From positions 62,001 to 126,000 of the forward strand of contig JADGKB010000007.1 of assembly GCA_027604185.1 (NCBI GenBank): a stretch of DNA of 64,000 nt, in the 5' to 3' direction. The stretch's first letter is position 1. Every line of letters starts with the position of its first letter. Under the pieces are notes generated by a model. The model ran no database searches, was not told where the DNA came from, and was given only the letters and a program-made list of their open reading frames with translations. This document shows positions 18,733 through 31,800 of this stretch, piece after piece. The translations under genes were made by a program, and so were the position numbers. Source of the stretch: Boothiomyces macroporosus. Lineage: Eukaryota > Chytridiomycota > Chytridiomycetes > Rhizophydiales > Terramycetaceae.

Positions 18733-21475
18733 GCCTGTGAAAAGAATGAGCATGACATATGAAGACGAAAGTATCATTTCTCAACGGCGCTCAAGTTTAA
18801 TGAGTGGCAGGTCAAGTAGCTACAGCACTCGCTCAATCGAAGATGCATTCACAGTTGAAGCATTGATGGAGGAAGTTAAGGTATGGAAGAATCTCTACTT
18901 TGAAACAATGCTCAAATTGAAGAATGAACAAAACAGGATTGAATTGGATTCACAAGACTATGTGAGCTCCTGCTGGCTGCAAGCAGAAGTTGGAATCAAA
19001 AATGTAGATAATGCTGTGCAGTATGATAACCAACATGATTTAATTTGCTCTTGGCTTCAAGCAGAAATCGGTATTAGCAATTCATTGAAAGCAGCGCTTG
19101 GTAAATTTAATTAATGGCAGAAAATATCGGCAACTTAAACCAGACCTTTGTTGAAATGAGTCTCGCTGAAAAGCAGCCACCAAATCAGCCTGTTGCTCGC
19201 ACAAGATCCGATTCATCTATTACTGTATTTAACGAATCTGATGAATGTTACCAACACGATTTGAATACTACATGGTTCCAGGCTTCTCATGCTATTCAGC
19301 AAAAGGAAATTATAGATCATTCTGCTAAATATAGCCAGGAATATCTTGTTTCCTCCTGGCTTCAAGGTAGTGTAGGGATATGCAATGCTGAAAAGGAAGA
19401 GGCTCAAAAGCAACAAAGACAGTCGGATTTGGTTGGTGCATGGTTATTGGCATCTATTGGTGTAGAAAGTGCGGAAACTGAAGCATTGCTCAGTCAGTCA
19501 CAGCAAGATTCCATTAAACTTGATTGGATGCAAGCAACAACTGGAATAGTCACATCCAAAATTAACGATGACTACATTTTGGCAAGAAACGAAGAAATCA
19601 AAGCTGACTGGCTTCAGGCTAGCCTTGCTATTCAGTGTGCTGAAACCATGATCTTGGATATTGAAAACGCACAGCAGAATATGATTACTGCTTGGATTCA
19701 AGCAACTTTGGCTATTCAATATGCAGAGTTTGCCGCTGAAAGACGGCAATTCGATCAGCATTATATCGCGCTAGCATACAGCCAGGCTGAAACTGGAATA
19801 ATCAATGCTGCTGAACATCAAGAAGATGTTTTATTCCTGTCTATTGATTACGAAAAAATTCAAAATCAAGCTTTAGAAACATTGCGATCCAAATCACCAA
19901 TCAATGACGTTCATGGTGAAGAACTAACTTTTGAATATGCCTGTTACAATATCTTGGTGCATTTACTCCAGTGGAAATTCAATCCTACCACTGAGCCATT
20001 TAAAATGTCACTAGTGGTCTCAGAAGGATCTACCTATACTCTTGACAAAGAGATCTTCGCTAGAGATAATGTAAAGGCTTCAGATTCCGTAATATCGACA
20101 ACCGAAGTGTTTGATTCTCAAAATTATTTGGTATCTGCTTGGTTACAAGCTTCTCTGGTGATTGCTCAAGGATCTTTGGCGACCGTCTCTCAAGAACTGA
20201 GACAGTCAGAAATATTGAGCTCATGGCAGCAAGCCTCTTCAATGATTAAACAAGCAGAATTTACAACTTCTGAACAACAGCACCATCAAGAGTATCTTGT
20301 TTTAGCATATAACCAGGCGGAAGCTGCTATTGTTAATGCCTACGACTACAACAATGAAGATGAAATGATTGACATCTCGATCGATTATCAAGAGCTGAAA
20401 GAAAAGGCAGTCACAGCGTTGAAGCAAAAAGCAGCTAGCAAAGAAAGAGTTGCAGGTTCTAATACCTTGGAAAATATTTGTTATGAGGTTTTGGTTGGAA
20501 TATTGCAATGGAGATACCAAGAGCTGGAAAATCCATTAAAAATGACGATAGTACTGAATGGAGATGAATCAATGGTGGTGGATTCACCATTGGAAATTGA
20601 TGGTGAAATTTCTTCCGAGGTATCCACCAATGTAGGTTTGGATCAGGAATACTTGCTCTTTGCTTGGCTTCACGCTTCTATTGGAATAAGTAACGCACAG
20701 TTAAATGACGCCTTGATTGAAAAACAGCAAGAAGTACTAGTTAATAGTTGGCTGCAGGCATCCATTGGAGTTCAAAACTATGAATTCGCGTGTGAAAGAA
20801 TCAGATATGAACAAGAATACATCGCATTTAGCTACAACCAAGCAGAGGCAGGAATAAACAATTCCAACGAATTGGAAGGCGAAGAGGACATTGAAGAGGA
20901 TCTGCTCGCAATTAACATTGATTATGAAACAATTCGTGGAAAAGCTCTTCAAGAGTTGCGAAACAAGCAATCGTTCTTGTTGAAAAGCATTTCAAAGCAA
21001 GATTCTCTAGAAAATATCTGTTTGGAGTTACTTGTTCAAGTTCTTCAGTGGAAGTTTAGCCCATCACCTTCTCCGTTGCGAATGAATCTCACAATTGATG
21101 GCAAGATGGGAACCCTGGAAAATGGTATCCCTGAGGCCGCACAGAAAGTAGAATCAGACAATTTTGATCAGCTGTATCTCTCACAGTCATGGATGATGGC
21201 AGAAATAGGAATTCTGAAAGCCGAGCAATTACAAGTTGTTGAAGAAAAGCCAATCACACCAGTTGCACGCGAAATAACCCCACAACCCTCTGTGCCTCAA
21301 CTTGTACCAGAAAAACATATTGTATTGGAAAAGGTAATTGTTTTTTTAATTACAGAAATTGAAAGATTTGAGTCAAAAAGCAAAGGCTGAAAGAAAAACT
21401 AGAAGAGCATTGGTGGATTTGTTAATATCGAGAGTAAGAGAACTAGAAGACGATCACGATTTTGATTACGAGTAA
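18731..21475 (+). CDS. giant repeat protein A: 28-residue WLQA repeats plus LQWK modules
   Basis: A 900-residue protein in three exons (18731-19100, 19121-21333, 21356-21475), introns 20 and 22 nt. After a short Ser/Arg-rich head and a VWKNLYFETMLKLKNEQ helix come about 16 repeats. The best-preserved are exactly 28 residues and begin with W-(L/M/F)-Q-A-(S/T/E) and an (I/V/A)-(G/A)-I pattern. They are interrupted three times by another module of about 70 residues: IDY...ALE.LR, then C..(I/V)LV.(L/I)LQW(K/R), then a beta-rich tail. The C-terminus is a charged coiled coil (RVRELEDD). It is tandemly duplicated at 21678. No known family; the 28-residue period equals four heptads, so a long helical rod is likely. 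Confidence 0.8.
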
Positions 21476-21677
21476 TAAAGTATGTACAGCAACCGAAAAT
21501 GCTTTTTGCCAAGTTTTAAAACTAAAAAATCACAATTGGGACATCCAGAAACAAACTCAACTAAATGATATGATTGGGATTCCATTAAAATTAAAGCCAT
21601 TGAAGCCCACCATTGTGTGGAAAATCTCATTGGCGAAACTGGGAGTGCCTCAAAAAATTTCTTTGTTTGGATTTCAA

Positions 21678-24506
21678 ATGCCACTTCAGAGGCAAAGTGA
21701 AAGAGAGGATATAATGCTCACGCAAAGAAGATCCAGTTTGCTTAGAAGAGAAAGTAAAACTAATGCAGAAGGAGTAGAGTCGGATGAAGTCAAAGTTTGG
21801 AAGTCCCTTTATTTTGAAGCAATGCTGAAATTAAAAAATGAACAGGCAAAGAAGCAGACGCCTAGGGATAGCCAGCAGTTCGTCGACACCAACTGGCTTC
21901 AAGGGGAATTGGCAATAGCTAAAAGCGACAAAGAACAGCTTGGTAACAATTTTCTAAAATAGAATTTCAAGTAGCACAACTAAAATCAGAATTGTTATTA
22001 TTGAAGTCGCAAATGGAGGATAGCATGGATGACAAAAAACTTGTAGAACCGCCAGTTAGAAGTCGCTCAGGCTCAGAAGCAACTCATGTAAATCCAACAG
22101 AAGACTTTTACGATTCCTGGCTGCAGAGTGACTTTTCAGATACCATATCTCCGACTGATATAGATTCGCTAGCAAGTCCATACTCAATTAATGTGGAAGA
22201 TTTACAAAGAAGGGCTATTGAGAAATTGGAAACATTATCCATATCAAAATCAGCAGTCATCCGGTCGTATGAAACTTTTGAAGATACTTGTTTAGACATA
22301 CTGGTAAATGTTTTGCAGTGGAAAAATCATCCAGACTTGAAGCCTCAGAAGATGGTTATTAAACTTGAAGAAGATTCGCTATCCATTAAATATGAAGATT
22401 TGGAAACGGATAGATACAATATCATAAGCCAGAGTGTAGCATTCTTGCCGTATTTTAAGAAATTGGAAGATAATTGTTTAAACTTGCTTGTGAGTGTTAT
22501 TTACTGGAAAAACCAAGAAATTAGACAGCCCCTAACAAAGACAGTCATCATGGAAGGCGATATTAGCGTCATTCTGAATGAAAAGGAATCAGAACTATAC
22601 CAGACGATACTTTCCAACATGGACCAGCAATCCAAAGAGGAGTTACCATCAAACTACAACGACCTACAGGAGATGGCGATTGATATTATTAGACAAAGAA
22701 AGCCTTCGACAGAGGCATTTGTCCAGGGACATTGTTCTTTCAATGATCTAATTGTTCTAATTCTCTCAAGCATTCTCCAATGGAAAGAGCAGGTAGACCA
22801 TAAATCTATCAAGCTGCAAATCAATGTAGATCAATCTAACACCTTTACTGTAAACTACTTTGATTTTCCAGAAAGAGCTCTGGATGTAGTTCGTAGGAAC
22901 AGGAACCTAAAGAATTGTGTAAATAACGCTGAAGAAATTTGCCTTCAAGTAATTTTGGAACTCTTCAAATGGAAAAAATTGGATGATGGAAGCGAATTCA
23001 GTCAGTCAGTTATTGTCGATGGGGCAAAATGCGTAGCATTGACAGCCAGGGAAGATGCTTTCTACAAAATGTACCTAGATAGAGCTACCAGGGCGTCAAG
23101 GTCTTCTAATCAGTCGGAATCGAGCGAAGGGAGTGACATTGGAATTACTGCCAGAAGAAACTCCTCAAATGTTGATATTTCCAAAATACAGAGACAAGCT
23201 TTAAAAGTGCTTGAAAACGCTGAAAGAAGCATCAAACCTGTTCAAAAACTCAATCTAAGTCTTGAAGACCAATGTGTAGAAATTTTGGTTACGTTGCTAC
23301 AGTGGAAAGACAAGACTGACGGTGAAACTCTTCAGATAAAGTTTTCTCTGGTAGATAATAGCTTCTCTACACAATATGTCGATTGTCCAGAAGATTCGCT
23401 GCTTTACTTTTCTGAAAAGATACTGCCAGATACCACTCTACCCAATTTGGAGGATGTTTGCCTGGAAGCAGTTTTGGAGATCATTAGATGGAAGAATGAA
23501 TATCCAGATACTCCTTTACAAAAGACTGTCTTGGTCAACGGGCGGAATGCAGTACTATTGAATGAGCGTGAAGTTCAAATGTTTAGATATATCAATGAAA
23601 ATACTTTGGGTATACCAAAATTGAATTTAACGGAAATTCAAGAAATGGCTGTTGATATTATTCGACAGAAAAAGCCAGCAACAGATTCAGTGACTATTAC
23701 CAACTGCACACTGGAAAGTATATCCTTGAATATTTTGGTTGCCGTCCTACAATGGAAAGATCAGATCCTGAACAACGAATTACAGATTTCTTTCGTTGTT
23801 GAAAAAAACACTATGGATATAACTTTTACCAATCTTCCATCCCCCAATTCAATCCATCAAACCAAAGCCCTCAACAATTTCGTTTTAACTTTGGAGGAAA
23901 TATGTCTGCAGTTAATTGTACAAGCAATCGAATGGAAAGAAGAGGGCTTATTAAAAAGGAATATAATTATCAACGGTGAAAGTGGTGTAATTTTGGATGA
24001 TACCGCATTAGCGTTGTATTATTCTATGAACGTCGACTCCCCTCAATCAAATGCTGTACAATCAACTAGTGACAGAGAAAACCATAAAGTATCAATTGAT
24101 TTTAGCGACTTGCAGGCTAAAGCAATCAGTCAACTTCGCAGCAAAGACGTGTCAATGGAACCAGTTGGCCAAGAGAACCTATCTTTAGAAGAGGTGTGTC
24201 TTCAAGTACTTGTAAATATTTTGCAATGGAAGAATGTAAAAGCCAAAGATCCATTCCAAATTTCAATTGTTGTTGAAGGGGAAAATACACAAATAATTGA
24301 ACAACCGTTGAAAAAGAGCAAACGGGTGCAACCGGTGGAAACTAATGAACAGGTTGCTGCACTGGAAAAGGTAACTTTTGCATTTATATTAGAAACTGAA
24401 AGAACAAAAACAAAAGGCAAAGCAGGAACGAAGAGCCCTCGAGGACTTGCTAATGAAGCAATTCCAAAGAGTGCGAGAACTGGAAGACGATGACCAGGAA
24501 GATTAA
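21678..24506 (+). CDS. giant repeat protein B: alternating LQWK modules
   Basis: A 928-residue paralogue of the previous gene, in three exons (21678-21942, 21963-24370, 24393-24506), introns 20 and 22 nt at the same places: after the N-terminal helix and just after LEK before the C-terminal coiled coil. I start at the ATG at 21678, since the sequence there (MPLQRQ...QRRSSLL) aligns with the start of copy A. Only one WLQ unit remains; the body is nine LQWK-type modules. Odd modules (about 68 residues) and even modules (about 62 residues) differ consistently, so the real repeat is a two-module unit. Functions are unknown; structural or cytoskeletal use is inference. Confidence 0.8.
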
Positions 24507-24577
24507 GAATGACAACTAATATGTAATATATCTGAAATATTTATTAAAATAATAATTAGTTCTATGTGCTTATGGAT

Positions 24578-27500
24578 CTATATTTCTGATAATCCCAAAG
24601 TATCTTGAACTTTAAAACTACTTTTCAAAAGACTAAGTGACGCCATTGCTCTGCCAGGAGAATGGCTACGAGCTCTGTTACGAGAAACAGCCCAAACGGG
24701 ATCGGCCTGCCTTCTAACAGCGTTTTCCTTTTTCGATTTTGATGTGATTGTATCCATCGTGTACCGTTTTGGTGCTTTCTTTTTCGGCTTTTCCACTGGT
24801 TTCTTTGGTAACCTAGTCATAGAGTTGGCGATAATATCCCGGAGTATAGTGATTTGGTCACTCTAGAAATTAAATATTCTCTGTACCTTGGTTTCCATGT
24901 TTTGAATAATCAGACGCAAGTCATCACCAATTGCCTTCAAAGTCTTTGAGCCACTGCTTTCAGATATTGTTTTCTCTGTCATCGATTCAGCAATTGTTTC
25001 ATATTGCTTTACTAGTGAATGGTATTGGCTTTGTTAGAATTAATCTACCTTTTCGACTCTTTGAATTCTTGTTCTAATACACCTAATACGTGCAATAAGC
25101 TATCTTCTCGAGTGGAGCTAATTTCGTCCTTTAGCTCCTGATCACTGGTTGGGATGCCTAATATCTCTGCCGGCTTTGATTTAACAGGGCCTTCAGAATT
25201 AGATTTCCTCCTCATTTTTCCAGAAAGGAGTTCTGGCGAATCCAAAACATGAACGGGCCGGTGAGTACTAGGTTCCCTGTGCCTATGCGATTGCGTTTGC
25301 GGAGCTTTTTTGCTACATACAGAACACAGGTCTGGATTATGCGATTTCAACATTGAAAATACTTTTTGCAAGTTTGCAGTAACAGAAAAAGACTTGCCAA
25401 TATTCTAATGTCAATTACTTTGGTACCTTTCCAACAATAAACGGCATTTCTCTAGCACCAGTTTCTTCTCCGACGATTGCAGGAACTTCTAGCGGTCCTT
25501 TTTTGCGAATATGAGCAGAGGAAGAAACAGTGTGATCCCTGAATGTATGCTTTCCTTTCTTGTCAACTTTTTTCCAAGTTGGACCGGAGCTTTGTTCGAG
25601 GTTAGCTTTTCGTTCTTTCAAGGCACTGTTTAACTTTATCTTGTCCAGGATCTTTTCTTTCAACATAGAAGCGTCAGGCACCTAGACTTAGATTCTAATT
25701 ACCGGCTGTTTTGGAATCCTTTCATAATCTGCTCTAGCAGACTTTTCTAATTCTATTTCTTCTCGAAGTTTTTTCAATTCGGCTTGTTTCCGTTCGATGG
25801 ATTCTTTTGTAGTGGAACGCTTGGCTTCTTTTGCAAAATCGGCTGCTGCTTTATCTGCTACTTTGGAAAATTCGTTGGCTTCATGGTCCAGATCTGAAGG
25901 TTTCAAAGGAGAGGTGGCAGATGCTGTCTCTGTGTATGTACTTTTAAATTTGAATTCTTCGTCGTTAGGTGATTCACTAGATAAAGAGTCGAATTTTTTG
26001 TTGAGGCTATCCAATTGCTGTCGGAATTCGCTGGTCCTAGCTTCGCTATCTATAGCTTGTTTTGCTTTGATAGACTCTACAGTTTCTCGCAAATGCTTTT
26101 CAAATGGTTCTTCATTTTTCACTCCTGCATCTGGATACACTGACGATAATCGAGATTCTAAATTATTTCTTGCATCGTTTTCACTCATGCCAGCAGATAC
26201 ACCCAAACTTTTTACTCTGTCTACTCGTTCTTTCAGATCATATACTCGTTGCCTAGCTTGGGCAATATCTTCTAAAGTTTTCTCTCCAGTCTTTTCTGCT
26301 ACTGGAACTGAAGCCCGAGGTTTGAAACCAGAGTTTTCATTCTCGTGAGAAGTAACCGGCTGTGATTTGGTAAATACTATATTGGTAAAAGTTTACCTTC
26401 TCTGTTCTGTTGTTCTTGCTGTAAAAAGAGCAGCTTTTTCGTAGTAGATAGCTCTCTTTCTAGAGAATCTATTTTTTGCTGTGCTGCTGATTTTTCTCCT
26501 TCCAGCCTTCCAACACGATCTTGCAGTGTTTTCAATGCATTGATAATAGCTAAATTAGCAAAAGGCACCTTTTGAATTATCATCATTCGATGGGCCACTT
26601 GGTTGATATTGCTCAGGGATCGGATTCCAATCGTATTTTGCTTTAAAGTCAGTATCCGGCTTTTCTGAAGCTGGGCGACTGTTAATAGGAGATTTGCGTC
26701 TCTCTGATACATCACTAGCTTTAGGCTCTGCTCTATATTGGCTAAAGTCGCCATCTGATTCAAGATCTCTGTATAGTTGTTGCTTGTAATCCAAGTCCTT
26801 GATAAATTTAAAAGTTTCGCCCACGGGGTCTTTTCCATACTCTGCTGGAGGAATATATTTATCTCTAGCGTCACGTTGTGCCGTAGCTTCTTTGCTTGAT
26901 TCGTTGTTGGTGATTTTTATTTGAGTATTTGGATCTGGGCTGTATCGGCCTTCCGAGTATTTGAAACTCAAATATGCTGCAAAGGTTTCATTCAAGCTGG
27001 ATTTACCATCGGCTGTTTTAGGCGTCTTTTCTTCCTTACTATTCGTAGATTTTCCTTGTTCTAGTTTCAAGCTGCTGCGATAGTCAGAAGATTGTATTCC
27101 AGCCAAAAGGTTTCCAAATGATTTTTCAGGACTGTCTAGCGTTGGATTATCAAATTGTGCGAATTTTTGAGATTTTGGACTCGTATGGCTACCAACATCA
27201 CGGTCAAAAGAGTGGGCAGGAGGAGCCGACGGCGAAAGTTCATCCTCCTCATTCTTTAGAATAGACAATAAATGTTCGTCCTTGTCAAATTCGCGTTCAG
27301 AATTGTTTGTAAGGAAAGAGTCTGGAATATATAGGCCAGAAAGCGGTCTTGAAATTACAGGTAGAGGAGACTTTTCGCGTCCAGTAGTCTCCCCTGCAGC
27401 AGCAATATAGGAGGATAACCCAGCACCTAATATAGAATTGCTGTCATGTGCTGAATAATTATCAAAGTGTTTATCGTCCTTTCTAGTTGAAAGCCTTTGA

Positions 27501-27760
27501 AATTCGCTGAAATCTTGGTTCAATGCCCAACTGAGGTCAGAGCGGTCTTTCTGAAAAGAAGATAGTTCGTCGTTCATGCCAAGCGGTGGTGAAATATAGG
27601 CAATAGAGTCCAGATACGGTGGCAATTGATCTATTGGTTTTTTCGCGAGTTCGTCAATTTGTTTGTTCAGCTCCTTTAGAGCCAGCGCATTTCTTTGGTC
27701 CAGTTCGTTTTGAAAGTCTTTAAGCGACTCTGCGTAATACGGACTTTTTACTTCGCTCAT
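24578..27760 (-). CDS. Cep57/Ppc89-like centrosome or spindle-pole protein
   Basis: A 1018-residue protein in seven exons: 27760-26569, 26549-26397, 26376-25703, 25681-25427, 25404-25049, 25028-24887 and 24862-24578. Introns are 19-24 nt. The first 400 residues are disordered and Ser/Asp-rich; coiled coils follow (LKTLQDRVGRLEGEK and later helices). The Cep57 microtubule-binding signature is at MPFIVGK...SVTANLQKVFSMLKSHNPDLC, where family members read PFVVGT...NVQ.VL.LMK.HNP.LC. Splicing is needed to join PFIVGK to SVTANLQ. The basic C-terminus (KKPVEKPKKKAPKR) could bind microtubules. The family anchors to centrosomes or spindle poles. Start is the first ATG, MSEVKSPYY. Confidence 0.78.
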
Positions 27761-27887
27761 TTGTGAGGATGATTTCTGTGCGAACAAAAGTGAAAAATCA
27801 AAAAGTTCGCGACAGAAAGTCGTCTCTCAGGGCAAGAGAGGCAAGTTAAAGAAATAAAGAGAACGAAACAGTTGCAATTTATTTAAA

Positions 27888-28425
27888 TTACAATTGTCCA
27901 CACTTTGCAATGACAATTTTCTTGGTAGTTTTTCCGGATTGAGATCCAAAGGATTCAATCTTAGAGACAACGTCCATACCTTCAACTACAGATCCGAAGA
28001 CGACGTGCTTGCCATCCAACCTAGAATTAGAAAAAATTCACCATGCGGTCTTGACAGTGCACAAGAAGAATTGAGATCCGTTGGTTCCTGGTCCAGCGTT
28101 AGCCATGGAGAGAATACCAGGTCCGGTGTGCTTGAGGGTAAAGTTTTCGTCTTCAAACTTGTTTCCATAGATAGACTTTCCACCGGTACCGTTGTGGTTG
28201 GTAAAGTCGCCACCTTGGCACATGAATTGAGGGATAACTCTGTGGAAGGAGGATCCTTGGTAACCGAATCCTTTTTCACCAGTGCAAAGAGCACGGAAGT
28301 TTTCAGCAGTCTTTGGGACTACATCAGCGCGGAGCTACAGTTAGCAGCTGTATTACTTCCATAACAATGCGGCCAAGTTCGGCACCATCAGCAGTAACAT
28401 CAAAGAAAACTTTTGGGTTGGACAT
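27888..28425 (-). CDS. cyclophilin A-type peptidyl-prolyl isomerase
   Basis: A 164-residue cyclophilin in three exons (28425-28357, 28334-28042, 28020-27888), introns 22 and 21 nt. The catalytic core is intact: [15 protein letters not shown] with the active-site Arg, GSQFFLCT, and the cyclosporin-contact Trp in [12 protein letters not shown]. It lacks a signal peptide, so it is cytosolic. Length equals the canonical enzyme. The promoter faces the divergent Rabconnectin-3 gene; a second, secretory cyclophilin lies on the far side of that gene. Confidence 0.94.
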
Positions 28426-28831
28426 CTGTCGAAGGAATAAAGTCATTCTAAAAGGAGGCATTTCAAGAGAGCTATTTGTTAACCTGCCATTCGTTCTTTG
28501 TGAATTGCCAGGTTAGCTTGGAAATGAAAGAAAAGTGATCTAGTCTTACCTTTAGAGATTAGAGAAATTTTTTCCAGCTCTTCCTTTAGGGGTTACAAGT
28601 GGCGTAGAATGACTGTGGAATGAAATCGATATTTGAAGTGAAATATTCCGCTACTGCTGCCTTGTGAGGTGAAATCTTCTCTTCTCTGTTCGGATCTACG
28701 TTGGCCGCAACAATTTACCCACTCTTAATTCATGCCTCCTTGGTTGCACCAATTAATTATATCCATTATAATAATATTGGATTCGTTTGATTTATTCTGT
28801 TTATTTTTTTGAGCTTAAAAAACAAATCACA
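28426..28831. promoter_or_regulatory. divergent promoter region, cyclophilin A and Rabconnectin-3
   Basis: About 400 bp with no convincing gene. It is pyrimidine-rich on the cyclophilin side and T-rich just before the plus-strand ATG. Confidence 0.4.
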
Positions 28832-31800
28832 ATGAACAAGGAAGGTTTGTTTGGAGCAAAACCAAATTTCTCGGATGACTACTACCCCACAATATCTTCA
28901 TCTACCTTTCAAGGAACTACGATTGTAACTGGTAGCTAATATAGTGCTACGCGACTGGTTCAATTGTGAATGTATTAACAGGAGATTTCAAGCTACTACA
29001 ACAGATTCAAGCCAGCGGTAGAGTAAACTGTGTAGCGATTCATCCCATTACAAAGACAGTAAATTAAACTAATCTGTAGATTTGTTTTACAGTTGGAGAT
29101 TTGATTACAAAGTATTCGTTTCATGAAGAAAAGTGGAACAAGCTGGATCAGATACAAACTGGATTCGAGATAAATTCGATTGATTGGGCGGAAAATGGTA
29201 ACTTGCTCTAATGTCAGGGAACTTGCTCGTTGTTGGAAGCAAGCTCGTTATATACAAGCCAGACTATTCGCTAGAGCTTTCCGCTGAACTGCCATTTAGT
29301 CCTTCAAAGTGTCAATATTCACCATGCTGCAAGTTTATTGCTTTATTCAGCAAAGTAGATTTATTTAACATAGAACCATTCGTCTGTCATTGTTTGGTAT
29401 TACAGGACTTCAAGTATAGTTCATCTAACTGATTAGATTGCAATTCTGCCTACGATTTCATCATTTTACCCCACCCAAAGGAAATTATAGATGTCGAGTG
29501 GAGATTCCCTTCTGATTCACGGCTTTGCAACAATGCGTTGATGACCAGATGTAACGACCAAATTGTCCGATTCTGGGCACAGAACGAACATGGATACGGT
29601 TTCTATAACTTTGATTTGTGTGGTGTAGTGGATCCAACCACCACCAACCAAAGTTCAGTACTTTCAAATCAATATTCAATATCTTGCTTGCATTGGTTAA
29701 CAGGGAAAGCACTTGCGGATGCATTGCGTACTCAAAAAGAAATCAAATCTTTCAGGAAGACCTTGATATCCTCCCCAAGCAAATTAACTGATTCCTTGGC
29801 CGAGTTTCCAGATATGCTGTTTGAAGTTCGATCAAATGGCACTATGGTTATCTGGGGAATACAAGTAATTTACTATTAATAAGGGATTGGCTTCCATTCC
29901 ATCCAGAGTAACAAAGATTAATACCATTATGGTATCGGAAAGAACTGTTCAAGAGTCTGACTTTGCATTTTTTGGCAATCCTATTCACTCATTTTACAGT
30001 ATCCCAGTAGAAAGTTGTAATCACACCCCAGAAATCACATTTTTGACCAGAAACGATGAAAATGTTATGAATGCGTACAGTATGAACCTGGATGACTTTT
30101 TCAATCACAACTGGTCCTCTCCAAGACTGTACCTGAGAGTTTCTTGGTCAGCGCCGCAAAGTGAAATACAAAAGATTGTCAAGCATCAAGCGCTACCTCT
30201 TTTCGCGCTATTTGATCATCAAAATCAGCTTTTAATCTATTCTTCACGGCTACCAAGGGTAATTCTGAAGTAATGTTAGATTGGGTTAAGGTCTACTCTG
30301 GGTTTAACATTTCACTGTCAAGTCCCATTTGAAAACACGCCTGATTGTTTAAACTGGTTTCCGAACAGTAATATCAGCTAATATACAGAACCCATTATCA
30401 TAACTGCAGTCGGAAACGCCATTAAATTAATATTCATTGAAAATATCGAGTACAGAGTGGAAGAGGTTTGTTCCAAAAGGACAGAAAAGTTTATGCTATT
30501 GGATATTCAACAAAACGATGACTCGGTATACAGATTGCTGGCAGTGTCATCACTGGGAAATGTGATTATTTGGAAACTGAAAATTTCAGGTAAAATTCTT
30601 TAATGTAGACGATGAAAGAATTGAGGTTAATATGGAAAGCGAGTCGCAGATTCCAAATGTGCTCCATGCATTCTCAATTCGAATGTTTGATTTTAAAAAC
30701 GAAAGCATCAAACTGTGCAGACCATCTCAATTTGGAGTGATTACCGATACCTACAAGATCAATCTGTATGACTTTGAAGATTCGCCAACTTTATCTGATT
30801 CATCAAACAAGCAACTCACAGAAGTCTACTCTATTGATTCCACAACTAAAAATACAATTGTGGATTTGTCGATAGCTGCTTTTGGTAAAGTAGCAATAGG
30901 TATCTTTTATTCTAAGCCAGCTCATGAATCCAACGGTCAGTATTTGATAGATATCTTGGATAATGAAATTGATGGATTAGATTTAATTTTTGAATATCAA
31001 ATCCAGCTAAAGTATGATTTTACTAAAGAAAGAAACAAATTTGTAGATATGGCTTGGCACTCCTGTTATGATGGGCAGCACTTACTGGCTGTAGCAGATA
31101 CACACACAGTAAACGTTTACACAAACAGCCATGTGGACGCAGGAATTGAATGGAAATCTATCATTGATTTTGTTGTGGAAGAACATGAAAATATACAGGC
31201 AGTATCTTGGCTACAACACGGCGCTTTGTTTGTCGCTACAAACTTGAAAACTTTCATATTCTCTCCGTGGAAAAAAGATGGAAAAGGAGTTCCTGCGAAT
31301 ATGCTGGAACTGTCTTCTGTGCATTCAGGGAGGCTTGAAGATTACAATCCATCACTATTGATCCAGTATATGTTCTGGGGAAAATATGATTTGGTAAAGT
31401 ATAATCTATCTCTGCTGCACCGGTTCGTTAAATTATCAATTGAAGCCAACAGAAAGTTGACACATCTACCTATTCCACTATGGAAGCTCACTGGTGAAGA
31501 TAATGTACTTGTTTCTCACCCTAGGATATATCCAATAAGATGGCGTATGAGGATTTGTTTGGGGTTACGGATGAAACGGCTTTAAGTGAATTGGGGACAT
31601 TTTCCAAGACTCACGTAGACTATTTGGTTGAAAATTTACCAATTAGTGGAATAGAGAACTTTGATGATGTTACAGCATTTGTGAAAGCCTTTGAGCAAAT
31701 TGAACAGCATCGCCGCTCCCTCGATGAAAATGGGCTCCGATATTATATAGCTGCAATTTATCAATACCATCGCCAAACACCTCATAACCTATCTCCCAGA

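Noticed and set aside
21462..21677. Longer N-terminus for repeat protein B from 21462
   Set aside because: That extension does not align with copy A, whereas the ATG at 21678 does; the extension also starts inside the 3' end of copy A.
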